DNA from: Adiantum capillus-veneris
Taxonomy: Eukaryota > Streptophyta > Polypodiopsida > Polypodiales > Pteridaceae
Direction of reading: 5' to 3'
DNA length: 64,000 bases
NCBI GenBank assembly: GCA_014529385.2
Contig: CM043945.1
Coordinates: forward strand, 140,408,241-140,472,240
This document shows, piece after piece, positions 22,926-34,404 of this stretch. Every line of letters starts with the position of its first letter. Positions within the stretch are counted from its first letter, which is position 1. The notes under the pieces were generated by a model. The model ran no database searches and had not been told where the DNA came from. It was given only the letters and a program-made list of their open reading frames with translations. A program made the translations under genes and the position numbers.

Positions 22926-24031
22926 TGAAGGCAAAAGAGGCTAAGAAGAAAGAGGCTGATTCCACTACAAATACTGGTTCCACTACAAACACAGCTATTT
23001 TTGTCTTCTTTAAAGGGAGATTGTGATGCTGAGGTTGATGCAGAATGGGCTTTTAGTACAAAATGCACTTATGATCCTTCTGTCCATGATGCATGTTTGT
23101 CAGTTGCTGCAGATGCTCATGTGTGGTACTTTGACAGTGGTGCTACAAAGCACATTACCTCTCATTGTGACTTGTTACCTCTCTCGAGGATGTCCCTCAT
23201 GGGAATTCAGTCATGTGTGCTAACAATGCCTCTTATACAGTCAAGGGAGTTGGTGGAAAGATTGTGCTAGCTACCTATAAATGGCAGTTCTTTCACACTT
23301 ACTGATGCACTTTATGTACTTGGGATCAAGAAGAACCTTTTGTTTGTATTTGCACTTGCTAGAGTTGGTCTTGTTGTGAAATTTGTGGATGACATATGTA
23401 CAATTCATGATCTTAGTTTTGGTGATGAGATTTTTGCATCAAGTATTTTATGTCGTGGACTGTATAAGCTCACTTTGTATGACAAGTGTGGGTTGAATTT
23501 TTCACATGATGTTGTGGATTCAAAGGCTATTTCGGATGCAAAACTTTGGCATGCGCATTTTGGGCATTTGAATTTTGTCAGTTTGCTACATTTGCAGAAA
23601 TCTGATATGGTTGCTTCTTTGCCCCCTCTTGAAGCACTTGTCAAACATGTTTGTGAAGGCTGTATTTTGGGTAAGATGCAACGTTCTAAGTTTCCAAAGG
23701 ATGGTTCAATTAGGGCCACATGCAGGTTGCAACTTGTGCATAGTGATGTTTGTGGGCCCTTGCAAACTCCGTCCTTGGGAAATTACCTGTACTTCATGAC
23801 TTTGATTGATGATAACTCTGGGCATTCATGGGTATATCCGCTTAAAGCTAAGTTCAAAGAGTTTATGTGCTTTAAACAATTTTTGGCTATGGCTGAAAAT
23901 GTCTCAAAATGTATTATGGGCACCCTCCATTCAGATCGAGGGTGGGAGTATATGTCTCATGAACTTAATGCATTTCTGCCTCGTCATGGGATAAAACACC
24001 AATATACAGTGCCTTAGATGCCTCAACAAAA
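22926..24031 (+). pseudogene. copia gag end, protease and integrase of element D
   Basis: Resumes after the solo LTR with KAKEAKKKEA, then the linker and an intact protease motif WYFDSGATKHITSH near 23122-23165, the only copy of the three with D-S-G-A. Frameshifts near 22995, 23200 and 23275 follow. From 23340 a long open stretch carries LWHAHFGHLNF, HVCEGCILGKMQ, VHSDVCGPLQ and TLHSDRGWEY. It ends at a TAG near 24016 in place of a Tyr or Cys codon, and the coding DNA is then cut by the second solo LTR at 24032. Confidence 0.9.
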
Positions 24032-24757
24032 TGTTAGGAAATAAGACGTAGCTAAATAGATAATTGAGTAGATTACTTAATGGAGAGAGACAAATTTACA
24101 TACACGAGATTATAGAGGAGAGAGAGAGACAGAGAGAGAGAGTACACACGATATACGTGGTTCACCCAATGTGGGCTACGTCCATGGGAAAGCAGCCACT
24201 CAATGGCTTTAGTACTTCAAAACAAGAAGTAGTTTACAAAGGGATTATACCAATGGAGCTCTCGCCTTGCTTCACTCTCACCACCTCACACTCACCTTGT
24301 TGCATCAACTTCACACTATGAAATGTGTGTAGAAATGGCCTCCTTTTATAGGCCAAAAGGGCTGCCCTCTCTTATGAGAGGCAGCCATGTGTAGCCGCCC
24401 TTGTGTGAATAAGTCCAAATCGGACCCTCCAATCCGCCCATGTGTAGACAAATCTGCTTTTGAATTCGGCCACCGGCCACCGGCCATTGACTACTGGCCA
24501 ACCGATCGCTTTCCGGCCGCCGTTCGGCCATAATATTCTGCGACAAAGAAATATTCCGACGAAGCAAAAAAAAAGTATCGGGGGCTTCCGCCCCCGAGGC
24601 CCCTAAAGTTGCCCCTGATTTTTGGCTGTGAAAATTTTGGTTTTCGGCGAGTGATTTTCCTTCACGCACAATGGCTTCTCCTCATAATGGGGGCCTTACA
24701 AATGTGCGCTTTTACCACAGAAAATTACAAGGGGTAAATCAGGCTCCATACTTAACA
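24032..24757. repeat. solo LTR of another family (726 bp) in integrase of D
   Basis: TGTTAGGAAATAAGACG to CATACTTAACA, flanked by a perfect 5-bp duplication CAAAA (24027-24031 and 24758-24762). Removing it rejoins the integrase sequence QQN|GVA. The phrase TACGTGGTTCACCCAATG with CTACGTCCATGGG is typical of some plant copia LTRs, which would make the element plus-oriented. It contains an AG-rich tract near 24116-24142 and an inverted repeat GGCTGCC...GGCAGCC near 24360-24388. No other member of this family is in the window. Confidence 0.85.
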
Positions 24758-25835
24758 CAAAATGGTGTTGCTAAAACATGTCACTTACAAAAATGGCACG
24801 ATGTATGGTCAAAAGTCAAGATTTGCTGCATTCAATTTGGCTTGAGGCTATTATGTGTGCCACTTATGTACTTAAAAAATGTCCTATGAAAGCTTTGCAG
24901 TCTACGACTCCATATAAAGCATGGCATGATAGAAAGCCTTCTATTGAGCACATGCGTGTTTTTTGACTGTTTGGCATATGCTTTGGTGTCACAAACACAA
25001 CACAAAAATTTGGATGATAAGGCTGTGAAATGTATTTTTGTGGGTTATAGTGCTAAAAGCAAAGGTTATAGGTTGTATCATCCGCAAACAAAGTAGATCT
25101 TGGTTTGATGGGATGTTGTGTTTGTGGAACATTAATGGGGTTTCAAAAAAGCAGCCTATTATTGATGCAGATGTACATGATTTACTTGCTGAGGAAAGGG
25201 ATGAGAATGAGTAGGTTAGACGTATGCCAAAATGGTTGGTGCATACTTTGCATGACAGTAAATTGGATGCACCTTTGTCTAGTCGTACTCGTTCAGGTTC
25301 TCATCATGCATCTTATGCATCAAATTGTTATGCCTTGCTTGTTTCTAGCTTATGAGATGTACAGGAAGGCCTATCTTTTGATGAAGCACAAACTTTAAAA
25401 AATTGGATAGCTTCAATGCAATCAGAATATGATGCCCTAAAAGGAAATGACACATGGAATTTATGTGATTTGCCTCATGGTAAAAAGGCCATTGGTACAA
25501 AGTGGGTTTACAAGTTGAAATGCAAGCAGGATGGTGAGATTGATCGCTATAAGGCTTGACTTGTTGCAAAGGGTTATGCACAGCAAAAAGGCATAGATTA
25601 TGAAGAGACTTTTGCTCCCACTTGTTGTATGACTACTGTGAATTTTCTATGTGCATTGGTAGCTCATTTTGGTTGGGATGTACACCAATCAGACATTGGT
25701 ACTGCTTTTTTGAATGGTGACATATTTGAGGAAGTTTATGTAATGCAGCCTCATGGTTTCTTCAAGAAAGGACAAGAGGATAAAGTGCCCAAACGTCAGA
25801 AAGCTTTATATGGGTTGACGCGGTCTCCTCGTACA
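24758..25835 (+). pseudogene. copia integrase end and reverse transcriptase fingers of element D
   Basis: After the insertion the catalytic Glu context is gone (GVAKT... where A has AERKNR), apparently by a small deletion near 24775. The C-terminal integrase region is readable in pieces (KPSIEHMRVF) with a frameshift near 24962. The reverse transcriptase fingers follow (KAIGTKWVYK, VAKGYAQQKGIDYEETFAP, DVHQSDIGTAFLNGDIFEEVY, KALYGLTRSPRT). At about 25835 the sequence jumps from this point straight into RNase H, so the palm with its YVDD is absent. Confidence 0.87.
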
Positions 25836-26096
25836 TTGACAGTCAGAGTGCATTGGCAGTTGCAAGGAACCCAATTTTTCATGCTCGCATAAAGCACATT
25901 GAAGTGCATTACCACTATGTCAGGGAGAGGCTATCAACAGGAGAGATCAACTTCGCTTATGTGCCAACACAGGACAACCTTGCAAATCTTTTCACAAAGG
26001 CATTGTCTCATGAGAAGTTCGAAGCTTTCCACAAAGCTTTACTCTATGTGCCAACTCTCATTCATCGCATCACTCCTAGGGGGGTTTGTTACCATA
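25836..26096 (+). pseudogene. RNase H end of element D
   Basis: Begins within RNase H (DSQSALAVARNPIFHARIKH) directly after the deletion and continues VHYHYVRERLSTGEINFAYV, TQDNLANLFTKALSHEKF. Unlike C this tail has no stop in the last conserved blocks. A polypurine tract (CTAGGGGGGTT) immediately precedes the 3' LTR. Confidence 0.88.
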
Positions 26097-26316
26097 TACA
26101 TGTGGTAGTGATGTGTGTGAACACACTTAGGACCGCCGGGGCATTTTTTCCCTCACTAGGAGGTTTTTTCCCTCGTGCCTTGTATATACGCCCATCACTC
26201 TAAGGCTATCGATCTTTCCATTTTGCACACTAAGTATTATACTCTCTGTTGTGTTCCTTGAGCTGCCTTCATCTTCTCCAAGCTGTGTGTGTTTTCCTAC
26301 AGCCCTAATTTCAACA
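26097..26316 (+). repeat. 3' LTR of element D (220 bp)
   Basis: TGTTACCATATACATGTGG to AATTTCAACA, followed by the target duplication TGGCC at 26317-26321. Confidence 0.95.
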
Positions 26317-26453
26317 TGGCCACCATTTACTAGTTAGGTGAAGCTTCATACATTTTTCTTGTTTTATTACTTGGAAGCCAAGGTGAGCGCCCAAGGTGAC
26401 TTACGGCAAATAATTTTTTTTTAAAGGGAGGGTGTCTGCAATCAACTGCAACA

Positions 26454-26455
<2 letters not shown>

Positions 26456-26488
<33 letters not shown>
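26456..26488. repeat. poly-C run (33 bp) followed by A-rich run
   Basis: 33 uninterrupted C then about 20 bases of nearly pure A. Lengths may be inexact in an assembly. Confidence 0.9.
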
Positions 26489-26498
<10 letters not shown>

Positions 26499-27709
26499 GA
26501 AAAAAAAAAATCTTCTTTTTGTTTTATCAACAAGGTAAATGGAAGCAAAGTTTCCACTGTTGAGGGGCCGAAGGTGAACACCAAGCAAATAAATTTTTAC
26601 AATTTTAGAAAATGACAAAAACTCTATAGAAAATTTGGTAAAGTACAAGGTTTTCCGCTCACAAACCGGGTTTCAAACACATAACCTTCGTGCTTGTATC
26701 TTGAAATCCTTATCACGTGGTGATGTGGGCTCTCAAGGAGGGCATGCGCTTGACTTTTTCTTTCCAAAGGCTTTATTCCAAAACACTATACGCAGCAAAG
26801 CTGTAGGAGAGATGAAAGCATGTTACCGATAAAGCATGGCGCAGGTGCTATTTATTGCTTGTTGTCAAATACAAGAGATTAGACACACAAGCCAAACGAT
26901 CGACAAGGCAATTTGAAGTGGTAATTAAGAAGGTATGCAGTAGCTGTTGATTTTGTTTGACACATTTCTCGTTGGCTGTGGTATGCAATGGGTACGTGTG
27001 ATGCCATGGAAGTTTTTACATACTTTTGCAACTAGATCCATCACGATACAAGCAAGGTTTGTGAAAATTACTTTGAACAATATTTATGACAAAACTACTG
27101 TTAATAAAGAACAAAGAAGGGGTTAAATACTGCAATCAAGTAAATGATCTTGCTCTAAAAAGGGCAAGAGACAAAGGTAATAATTGGTAAGTTATCCAAT
27201 TGCAGTAAAAAAAGTACAAGCAAGGCCTATGGCTTGTAAGGTAAACGTATCGAGGTATTTGGAAAGACCGACCATTTATTGCTATTCAAGAAGCCGACAA
27301 ACATCTTTGTTTCTAGTTGGAGTTTGGGATTTGCTAGGGCATGGCTCCTAGGAGAGTTTTCCAAACTTGATGCATTCATGATCAACCCAATATCAACAAG
27401 ACGGATTTGGTTGGTTCTCAAGGATATTTGGTAGCAGAGATAGGCAAAGTGACATTGGCAAACTCAGGTATGGTTTGTTTGTGCAATTACTGTAGGTATC
27501 TTGATGCTTCCAATATGGTATCCTACTTGACAAGGTTGACAATTAGTGACAATTGGCAGGAAAACCACAATAAGTGGTGCTACAAATTTCTACATCAAAG
27601 GTGGAAATTCAATCAAGTCAAGTTTGGTATTAAAATGAAATTTGATAGTTAAGATTCCTAAGCGATCTATTTCAAGATTCGTCAATCAAAGGATTTTCAA
27701 TAAGAGGTA

Positions 27710-28050
27710 CGATTTGGCCAGGACAATTCTCTAGGAAAGCTTGACAAGGTCGATTTTCTTTGCTTTGACAAGAACACCTATTATCTATGAGCAATCAGGC
27801 TATGTTTTGTCTCATCTTTTTGATGAACTTATGTGGAGCAAGGCTTCACTTTAGGGCATATTGCATATGTGCTTCCAAATATGCTATTAGCCTATGAACT
27901 TGGGAAACTTCGACAAGGCTCATTCTTTATGAAAGCTTGACAAGGTCAATTCTCTTTTGATTTGACAAGAGCATTTGTTAGCTATGAGTACTCATGCTAT
28001 TTTCTGTCTCATCTTTATGATGAGCTTATGCAAGCAAGGCTTCACTTTTT
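27710..28050. repeat. diverged direct duplication of ~140 bp
   Basis: 27740-27855 and 27925-28050 share GAAAGCTTGACAAGGTC, TTTGACAAGA, TCTCATCTTT and GCAAGGCTTCACTTT in the same order, about 195 bp apart. Not coding in any clear frame. Confidence 0.7.
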
Positions 28051-29115
28051 GCACAGTTTTTTGGGTTTTGATCAGATTTCAATTTTTGACCTCACTTACC
28101 AAAATATGGTTTCCTACATTTTTTGCCGTGGATTTTTCAGCCCAATTTGATGGTAATGGTTGTTACTTAACCTACTCCTAAGTGATGAATAAATCTAGGA
28201 GAAAAAATAGACAAAAAATGTGAATTTGAAGGTGAAATAGAAAATGGAGCAATACTTTCAAAGCATTGAGAAAAATGTAGAATGAAATACTTTTCATTTC
28301 TCAGTCACACTCTCTATGCCTATCAAGAGTAGATCTAGCAAGTTCTTGAGTTCTAGCCTCTACCAAGCACTAAACCCCACGTCTAACTGCTTGACTACAA
28401 ATCTGTAAACCAAAAGGGTATCCAAATCTAAAGACAAGAAGGCTACAAATACAAATAGGTCACTCACCACCTAAGGATCCCCACAACAACACCAATGTTA
28501 GTAGGTCGTCGTGACGAACGTCTGCAACATAGCTATGTGGCACTAACATAATGTCACTACTTAAGGAAACAACTCGGATGGGACATGGAGACTCTTTGAG
28601 GGTGTCAACCTCAAGAAGTGAACCTATAGAACTAAGCTATCCTCAACACTAGAAAATCTATCACTCTCCACTCAGGAAAATCAGCCTATGTCCTGTCTCA
28701 CCGCTCTCAGTCATCACACCATTTTGGCACTTGAATGGACTCAAATGCAATGAAACTTTAGGAGGAGGTATAATACGTCTAGACATGGTTGCAATCCGGC
28801 AAGGTATCAAAATCATGATCCATCATGATCAAGGTCCTAAAAATTTCAATAAAACTATTCAAAAAGTTCTCCCTGCAGTATAGTGACACTCTCCTATGAT
28901 CGAAACATAAAAAAACAATCATTTTTGCACTCACAACACTAGATATAGGTCGCAGACAGGTAATCGCTAACCACAACAAATTTGAGAATTCTACACTTAG
29001 CTCAAAGAACAACATACAAAGAACACAATGCACTTTTTGGAATCAAGGTCTGATTACCAAAGCTTGAGAAAAATGGATTACATTATGCTATTGTGTGGCC
29101 ACTCTCAGTCGTATG

Positions 29116-29190
29116 CTCAGAGATCTTCAAAAACGTATACGACTCAGAGATCTTCAAAAACTCGTACGACTCAGAGATCCTCAGTTGTGT
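29116..29190. repeat. 27-bp tandem repeat, about 2.7 copies
   Basis: CTCAGAGATCTTCAAAAAC starts at 29116 and 29143, with a partial copy CTCAGAGATCCTC at 29170. Confidence 0.85.
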
Positions 29191-29394
29191 TCAAATTTAA
29201 AAATAAGGACTTCATACCTAGGGCTCATTTGGCCATTGACCAACTTACAATGCTTTTAGCTCAAGACAAAAAGGATTACAACCTAGAATTTCCAATCATG
29301 TGTTTCAATACTCATTCACAACTCCTCCTTTTTTACAAAGTTTTCTAAAAAAAATACTATGATTATAAAAAATCATGGCCCTATGTTGGCTAAC

Positions 29395-29700
29395 TAGGAG
29401 GGTGCCTATTGGGTACATATGCTAACAAACATCTTAACCATTGGAGAAAAGATCTCATCAAAATCTCACCTTTCTTTTGCTTGAATCCTTTAGCAACCAA
29501 TCTAGCTTTATACTTAGGCTCGGGATCTTCTACCATGTACTTCTTTTTGTACACCCATTTGCAAGGAAATGCTTGTTTACCCTCTGGTAACTTTGTCAAT
29601 TCCCAAGTCTCATTATATAAAATTGAGTTATACTCATATTGAATAGCCTACTCCTACTTTACACTATCTTCCATTTGAATAGCTTCTTTATAACAATGGG
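29395..29700 (-). pseudogene. reverse transcriptase fingers of element E, truncated
   Basis: KLPEGKQAFPCKWVYKKKY, YKARLVAKGFKQKKG and DEIFSPMVKM in two frames, aligned with 33690-33897 of F. Homology ends near 29395, so the active site is absent. Confidence 0.82.
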
Positions 29701-29899
29701 CTCATGACAATTAGTAACGAACAAATAATTGAATCTTTGGTTCAAAACACTCAGGTGCACGAGATACACACGTAGATCTTCTAAGTGTTTGATTGTTGGA
29801 TTCCACTCTCTCTAGAGCAACATTTGTTTGTATACTAGTGGAAGGTGCATCACTAGAACGTCCACGTTTTTTGCAATTGGTGGTGAGGCAACATCCTCA

Positions 29900-30960
29900 A
29901 GATTACTTTGCAATATTCAATCTCTTTCACTGGCTATCTATGCATCTTAGAATCGTTGAATCACCTGTGAGCTGCATATAACCTTCCTTAGATTTTGGGT
30001 GCTAGAGATGAAATCTCATCTCTCAGTCCCAATGAAGATGAACTTGTGTGATTTGGGATCTAGCTTTTTCCTAAGCTCTTTTGGCACATGTGAGAATTTC
30101 TCCCACCCAAATACACATAATCTATTGTAATTAGGCTATTTGTCTGTTCACATCTCCTTCCCGTGGAGTCTTATACTTTAGTGGTGTACTAGGTGACTGG
30201 TTTATCAAGTAAATAACTATCATAACAGTTTCTCCCTAAAATTCTTGAGGTAAAGTGGCCATAGACAACATAGAAGTGACATGTCCTTGGATAGCCCTAT
30301 TTATCCTTTTTGCCACACCGTTCTAGGTAGGTGTGTAAGGCATGGTGAACTGTCTTCTAATGCCTCATTTATCACAGAAATCCTTGAACTTAGAGGAGAT
30401 ATACTCGTCTCCATTGTCAATTTGCAAAGCTTAAGGTTTCTACTTGATTGGTTTTATACCATTGCCAATAAATTTTAAAAGACACTAAAGACTTCACTCT
30501 TTTGCTTTAAGAGATAAACCCACACCTTTCTAGTAGAATCATGTTATGAATGTTAGACTTAACAGACATAGGTTTGCATAAGTCGCTATGAACAAGATCT
30601 AGAGGAATTTCTAACTCTTTTTCTAAAGGTGCTGAGGGAAATCTAGCTTGTTTGCAATAAATGCAATGCTGACATAAAGAAAAGTCAGAGTATTCTAACA
30701 CAAGGATATAACTAGAATGATGTAGTATGTTCATTCCTTTTTGACTCATAAGTCCTAGTCGGCTATGCCACAACTTTGTAGACGGCAACTCGCCTACACA
30801 AATAAAATTCTCTTTAATTGAAGAGACATAGAGTGAATACAATGAGCTAGACTTTTGGCCTTTCAGCATGGTGAGATTTAAGCATGTGAAAATGGTAGTG
30901 TAACCCAAATCGTCCAATTGCTACTCTTTGTCAATTTGTGACATTCTACAACATAAACTC
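29900..30960 (-). pseudogene. integrase of element E
   Basis: Pieces aligned with F: the post-core region with the cysteine-poor phrase HVPKELRKKL near 30060-30090, the core near 30280-30600 with degraded DDE blocks, and the zinc finger region 30600-30917 (KLWHSRLGLMSQKGMN, LCQHCIYCKQARF, LVHSDLCKPM). One His of the H-H-C-C finger is lost (GLM in place of GHI in F). Several frameshifts and stops. Confidence 0.8.
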
Positions 30961-31059
30961 GGTGCCATTACACATACAAAGTTTTACGGCCCCAATACTC
31001 CATATATTGAGCTCATAAGAATTATTGAGTCTCATTGTACCATGTGTAGTAGTATATGT

Positions 31060-32090
31060 GTAGAACTACTCCTTATGAGGAGTCACATGAAAAATAACAC
31101 CTGAGTTTGCTATCCAATTTTGGGCATACCACTCGTCAAGAGATAACAATGCATCAGGACTCAAATCCGAGGTGAAGATCAACACATCTAATGGCTTTGT
31201 CACATCACGAATAGTCTCAACAGTTGGAGACTCAACAAGATTAAGTTCTTCTATCTTCACGGTGATTTTAGGTGTGTTAGACTTTGCTTTTTATTTTCCC
31301 TTTTCACGTTGTAATGCACAAAAATCCTTCTTTACATATCTCTTTTTATTGCAGTGAAAACATTCAACATTTGTCATGTCTCTTCCATGACTCTTGCTAC
31401 GACTATTTTTGCAATCTTCTTGAGACTGATCGTGACTATGACCATGTTGCCTTTGCTTGTCATGGCTGCCACTGGCCATATACGCATCACCATGCCCACT
31501 CACATCAAGAGACTGATGTCTAATTTCCTTAGTGAGAAATGCACTAGTGACATCACTGAACACTAGCTTCTTGCCAGGTGCTAAGTTACTTATGGTTATA
31601 TTGAATGTGCCATGATGATGGCAGCAAATATAGCAAGAAGATGGCCTTCATCTCATCATCAAAGTTAAGACCTTTGGAAGTAAGCTACAGAAAGACATTG
31701 TTGAACTCATTCACATAAGAGTTAGCACTGCTACCTTCTTTTAGTTCACGCGCATAAGTTTCTTCAAAAGAAAAACCTTGTTTGAGGAAAGTTTACCATC
31801 CCATGCTACACATAAGGCCTCCCATAAATTTTTGGCATTGGTGTTATCAACTATTGTGAAGTAAATGAATTTGCCAAGGTGCAAGCAAATGGTATCCATA
31901 GCATGCTCATTCAAATCTTCCCACTGATCATCAATGTAGGCATTCTCTTTCCTTTCATGCAATGGTGCTATCAAACCCTTATTGATCAACACATCCGGCA
32001 TACGTTGCTTCTAGATCGCAAAGTTTGTTCCATCAAACTACTTAATGTCATACTCATCCTTGTTTGAAGCACTATTATCAGCCATATTTC
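31060..32090 (-). pseudogene. gag and protease of element E
   Basis: Starts near ATG 32084 (MADNSASNKDEYDIK) followed at once by a stop. Later blocks match F gag: DVLINKGLIAPLHER, MDTICLHLGKFIYFTI, NLWEALCVAWDGK, and a knuckle remnant VECFHCNKKRYVKKDF in which the His is replaced (RYV). The protease region near 31090-31130 reads NWIANSGVIFHVTPH, where F has D-S-G-A, so the catalytic Asp is Asn. The gene is broken in at least four places. Confidence 0.82.
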
Positions 32091-32148
32091 AAGAGAAAGT
32101 GACCAAAAAGACTTATGACAAAATTTCTCTGAGAATTTTGACAGAGTT

Positions 32149-32349
32149 TGTTGTGCGTGTACGGAGTGTGTATGCAAGAGAGGGGAAGAAGAGATATGGG
32201 GAAGGGGGAGATGCACAGGCAGCCACTGTGTGGGTTAGTGGAGAAGAAAGAGAAGAAGTCAACCCTTCCTCTTTTTCTCCCTATATTGATTAGGTGAAAT
32301 CAAGTGTACAAGGGTGGTTTCCCACGGCCACCTGGCCTACACCCCAACA
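32149..32349 (-). repeat. 3' LTR of element F (201 bp)
   Basis: Plus-strand sequence TGTTGTGCGTGTACGG to ACACCCCAACA; TG...CA in both orientations. Differs from the other LTR at two bases (AGATATGG versus AGAAATGG, CCCACGG versus CCCATGG). Confidence 0.97.
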
Positions 32350-32361
32350 ACCTCCCACTTG
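32350..32361 (-). other. polypurine tract of element F
   Basis: AAGTGGGAGGT on the minus strand, abutting the 3' LTR. It is the expected primer for plus-strand cDNA synthesis. Confidence 0.8.
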
Positions 32362-32461
32362 AAGGTCATGGTGGCCAATAGTGGCATTAGTATAGTTAGT
32401 CTATACATAATTGATGAAGCATTGCCGAGGCTTCATCCTACACCCATAAGTTCTATACAAT

Positions 32462-33440
32462 GTGTAAATCGCTCCGAGGCTAGGCTCTTTGTGAGAGCAT
32501 CTGCGGGGTTGTCATCAGTGTGAACCTTGACAAGCTCGATACGCTTGCCAGTATGTGTTTCGACTTTGAGTGAAACACTGGATTCTTTGCCAAAGCAATG
32601 GCACTCTGACTATCACAATGTAGTACTGGAACCTCGTGAATGCCCAAATCTCCCACTAGACGAGCCAACCATATGGCTTCCTTGCTGGCGTCAGACGCAG
32701 CAACATATTTTGCCTCAGTGGTAGATGAGGATGTGCAATCTTGGAGACATGATCTCCAAGAGATAGCTGCTCCAACAAACAGGAACACATAGCCCGATGT
32801 GGATCTTCTACGATCCACGCAACCCGCATAATCTGCATCCGTGTAACCTACAATAGATGCATCACTGTTTCCGAAGCGTAAACACTTGCTAGCTGTACCT
32901 TTCAAATATCTGAGGATTTTCTTCACTGCTTCCCAATGCTTCTTGCCAGGGTTTGCCATGTACCTACTAACCACTCCCACTGCATGTGCAATGTCTGGTC
33001 TTGTGGCTACCATAGCGTACATCAAACTGCCAACTATTGAAGAATATGGTACTTTCACCATTTCCTCTTTCTCAGCCACTGTCTTGGGAGAGTCTTCCTT
33101 GCTAAGTTTGGAGTATGCTTGCATTGGGGTACTCAATGACTTCCCCCCCTGCATACTAAAACGTTGCAAGACTTTGTGAATGTACTTTTCTTGAGATAAT
33201 TCAAGAATTCCATGTTGCCTGTCTCTCTTGATGTGCATACCAAGAAAGTGATTGGCATCTCCCAAATCTTTCATGGAAAACTGAGTGCTTAGCATCTTTT
33301 TCAACTGATTGATTTCATCAATTGATTTGCCTGCAATAAGCATATCATCTACATACAAGATCAAGATGATTAAAGAACCATCGTTCAATCTTTTTGTGTA
33401 TAAGCAGTGATCCTCTTGACTTCTTATGTAACCCTGAACT
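32462..33440 (-). pseudogene. reverse transcriptase palm and RNase H of element F
   Basis: Open from 33469 to 32480. The active site LYVDDML lies at about 33341-33358. Downstream come FSMKDLGDANHFLGM, the connection (YSSIVGSLMYAM, TRPDIAHAVGVVSRYM) and RNase H (YTDADYAGCVDRRRSTSGY, SSTTEAKYVAASDA, HCDSQSAIALAKNPVFHS). After KSKHI the frame shifts; the last conserved block (VHTDDNPADALTK) continues in another frame to a stop near 32425. So only the extreme RNase H end is out of frame. The junction with the fingers also carries a one-base shift near 33435. Confidence 0.9.
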
Positions 33441-33897
33441 GCATGAATTTGTCGAATTTTTGATACCATTGCCTTGAACCTTGCTTGAGGCCATAGAGTG
33501 CCTTTTTAAGTCTACAAACCAATTCTGTCCTCGTTGGTTTTTGGGTTTCACATACGAATCCCTCTGGTTGTTTCATGTAGACATCTTCATCTAGATCCCC
33601 GTGAAGAAATGTTGTATTCACATCCATTTGGACAAGTTCCATGTCCTGGATAGCAACCAAGCCAAGCACGGTGCGAAGTGTCATCTTGACTACTGGAGAG
33701 AAAATCTCATCAAAATCCACACCTTTTTGCTGCTTGAAACCCTTGGCAACGAGACGAGCCTTGTATCTAGGCTCGGGATCTTCCGCTGTATACTTCTTCT
33801 TGAATACCCACTTGCAAGGTAAATCATTTTTGCCTTTTGGTAATTCAACCAAATCCCATGTCTCATTAGCCACAATTGAATTGTATTCTGATTGCAT
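33424..33897 (-). pseudogene. reverse transcriptase fingers of element F
   Basis: Contains ETWDLVELPKGKNDLPCKW, YKARLVAKGFKQQKGVDFDE, the first catalytic Asp in VQMDVNTTFLHGDLDEDVY, and KKALYGLKQGSRQWYQKF. It is separated from the upstream integrase tail by a TAG (33898-33900) in a position normally Trp, and from the palm by a one-base frameshift near 33435. Confidence 0.9.
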
Positions 33898-33900
33898 AGC

Positions 33901-34395
33901 CTACTCCCGCTTAACACTATCCTCCATTTGTATAGCTTCTTTGGAGCAGGTTGTCTCTCCACTGTCAGTGACCAAAATGTGGTGTATACCCGGCTCAAAC
34001 CGCTCGGGCGCATGTGATACTCTCTCAGAGCGTCTCAGTGCCTGACTACTGGACTCTGCTCTCTCCGGAGCAATAGTAGTATCTTGCACTTGAGGAGTAG
34101 GTGCAACACTACTGAACTGAGTTGGTTCGGAGGCTACATCCTCAAAACGAACACGTCTGTACTCAACATCTTTGATGGGCTTCTTGTGCATTTTTGATTC
34201 ATTGAAAATCACATGTGAGCTACGAATGACTTTGTTTGATTCTGGGTGCCAGAGACGATATCCCATCTCTCCGTTTGCACCATAGCCAATAAAGATGCAT
34301 TTGTGTGATCTGGGATCTAACTTCCGACGAAGTTCTTTGGGCACATGTGCATATGCTTCACATCCAAATACACGTAAATGCTCATAGCTTGGCAT
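33901..34395 (-). pseudogene. integrase C-terminal region and linker of element F
   Basis: PSYEHLRVFGCEAYAHVP, CIFIGYGANGEMGYRLW, then a low-complexity Pro/Ser/Glu linker and RRSERVSHAPERF before reverse transcriptase. It is separated from the integrase core by a TGA at 34405-34407, where copia proteins have Trp in an EVW-type motif. Confidence 0.88.
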
Positions 34396-34404
34396 TTTGC
34401 CAGG

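Larger units (their letters stand above)
17931..26316 (+). mobile_element. Ty1/copia element D carrying two nested solo LTRs
   Basis: Complete from LTR to LTR with a perfect 5-bp target duplication TGGCC at 17926-17930 and 26317-26321. Same family as A and C. Its gag is interrupted by a 3531-bp solo LTR of the B family, its integrase by a 726-bp solo LTR, and its reverse transcriptase has lost the catalytic core. Without the insertions it would be about 4.1 kb. Confidence 0.95.
26322..29394. other. unassigned DNA between elements D and E
   Basis: No gene or element ends recognised. Open frames here are under 110 codons and show no domain. Contents that can be named: a poly-C run followed by an A-run, a duplicated segment near 27710-28050, and a 27-bp tandem repeat near 29116, each listed separately. 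Confidence 0.6.

Noticed and set aside
24360-24390. Inverted repeat GGCTGCC...GGCAGCC as a possible terminator
   Set aside because: Plant nuclear DNA has no such terminators, and the element is a decayed solo LTR.
26330-26660. Possible LTR around the poly-C run after element D
   Set aside because: The two similar stretches on either side are weak and there are no TG...CA ends or target duplication.
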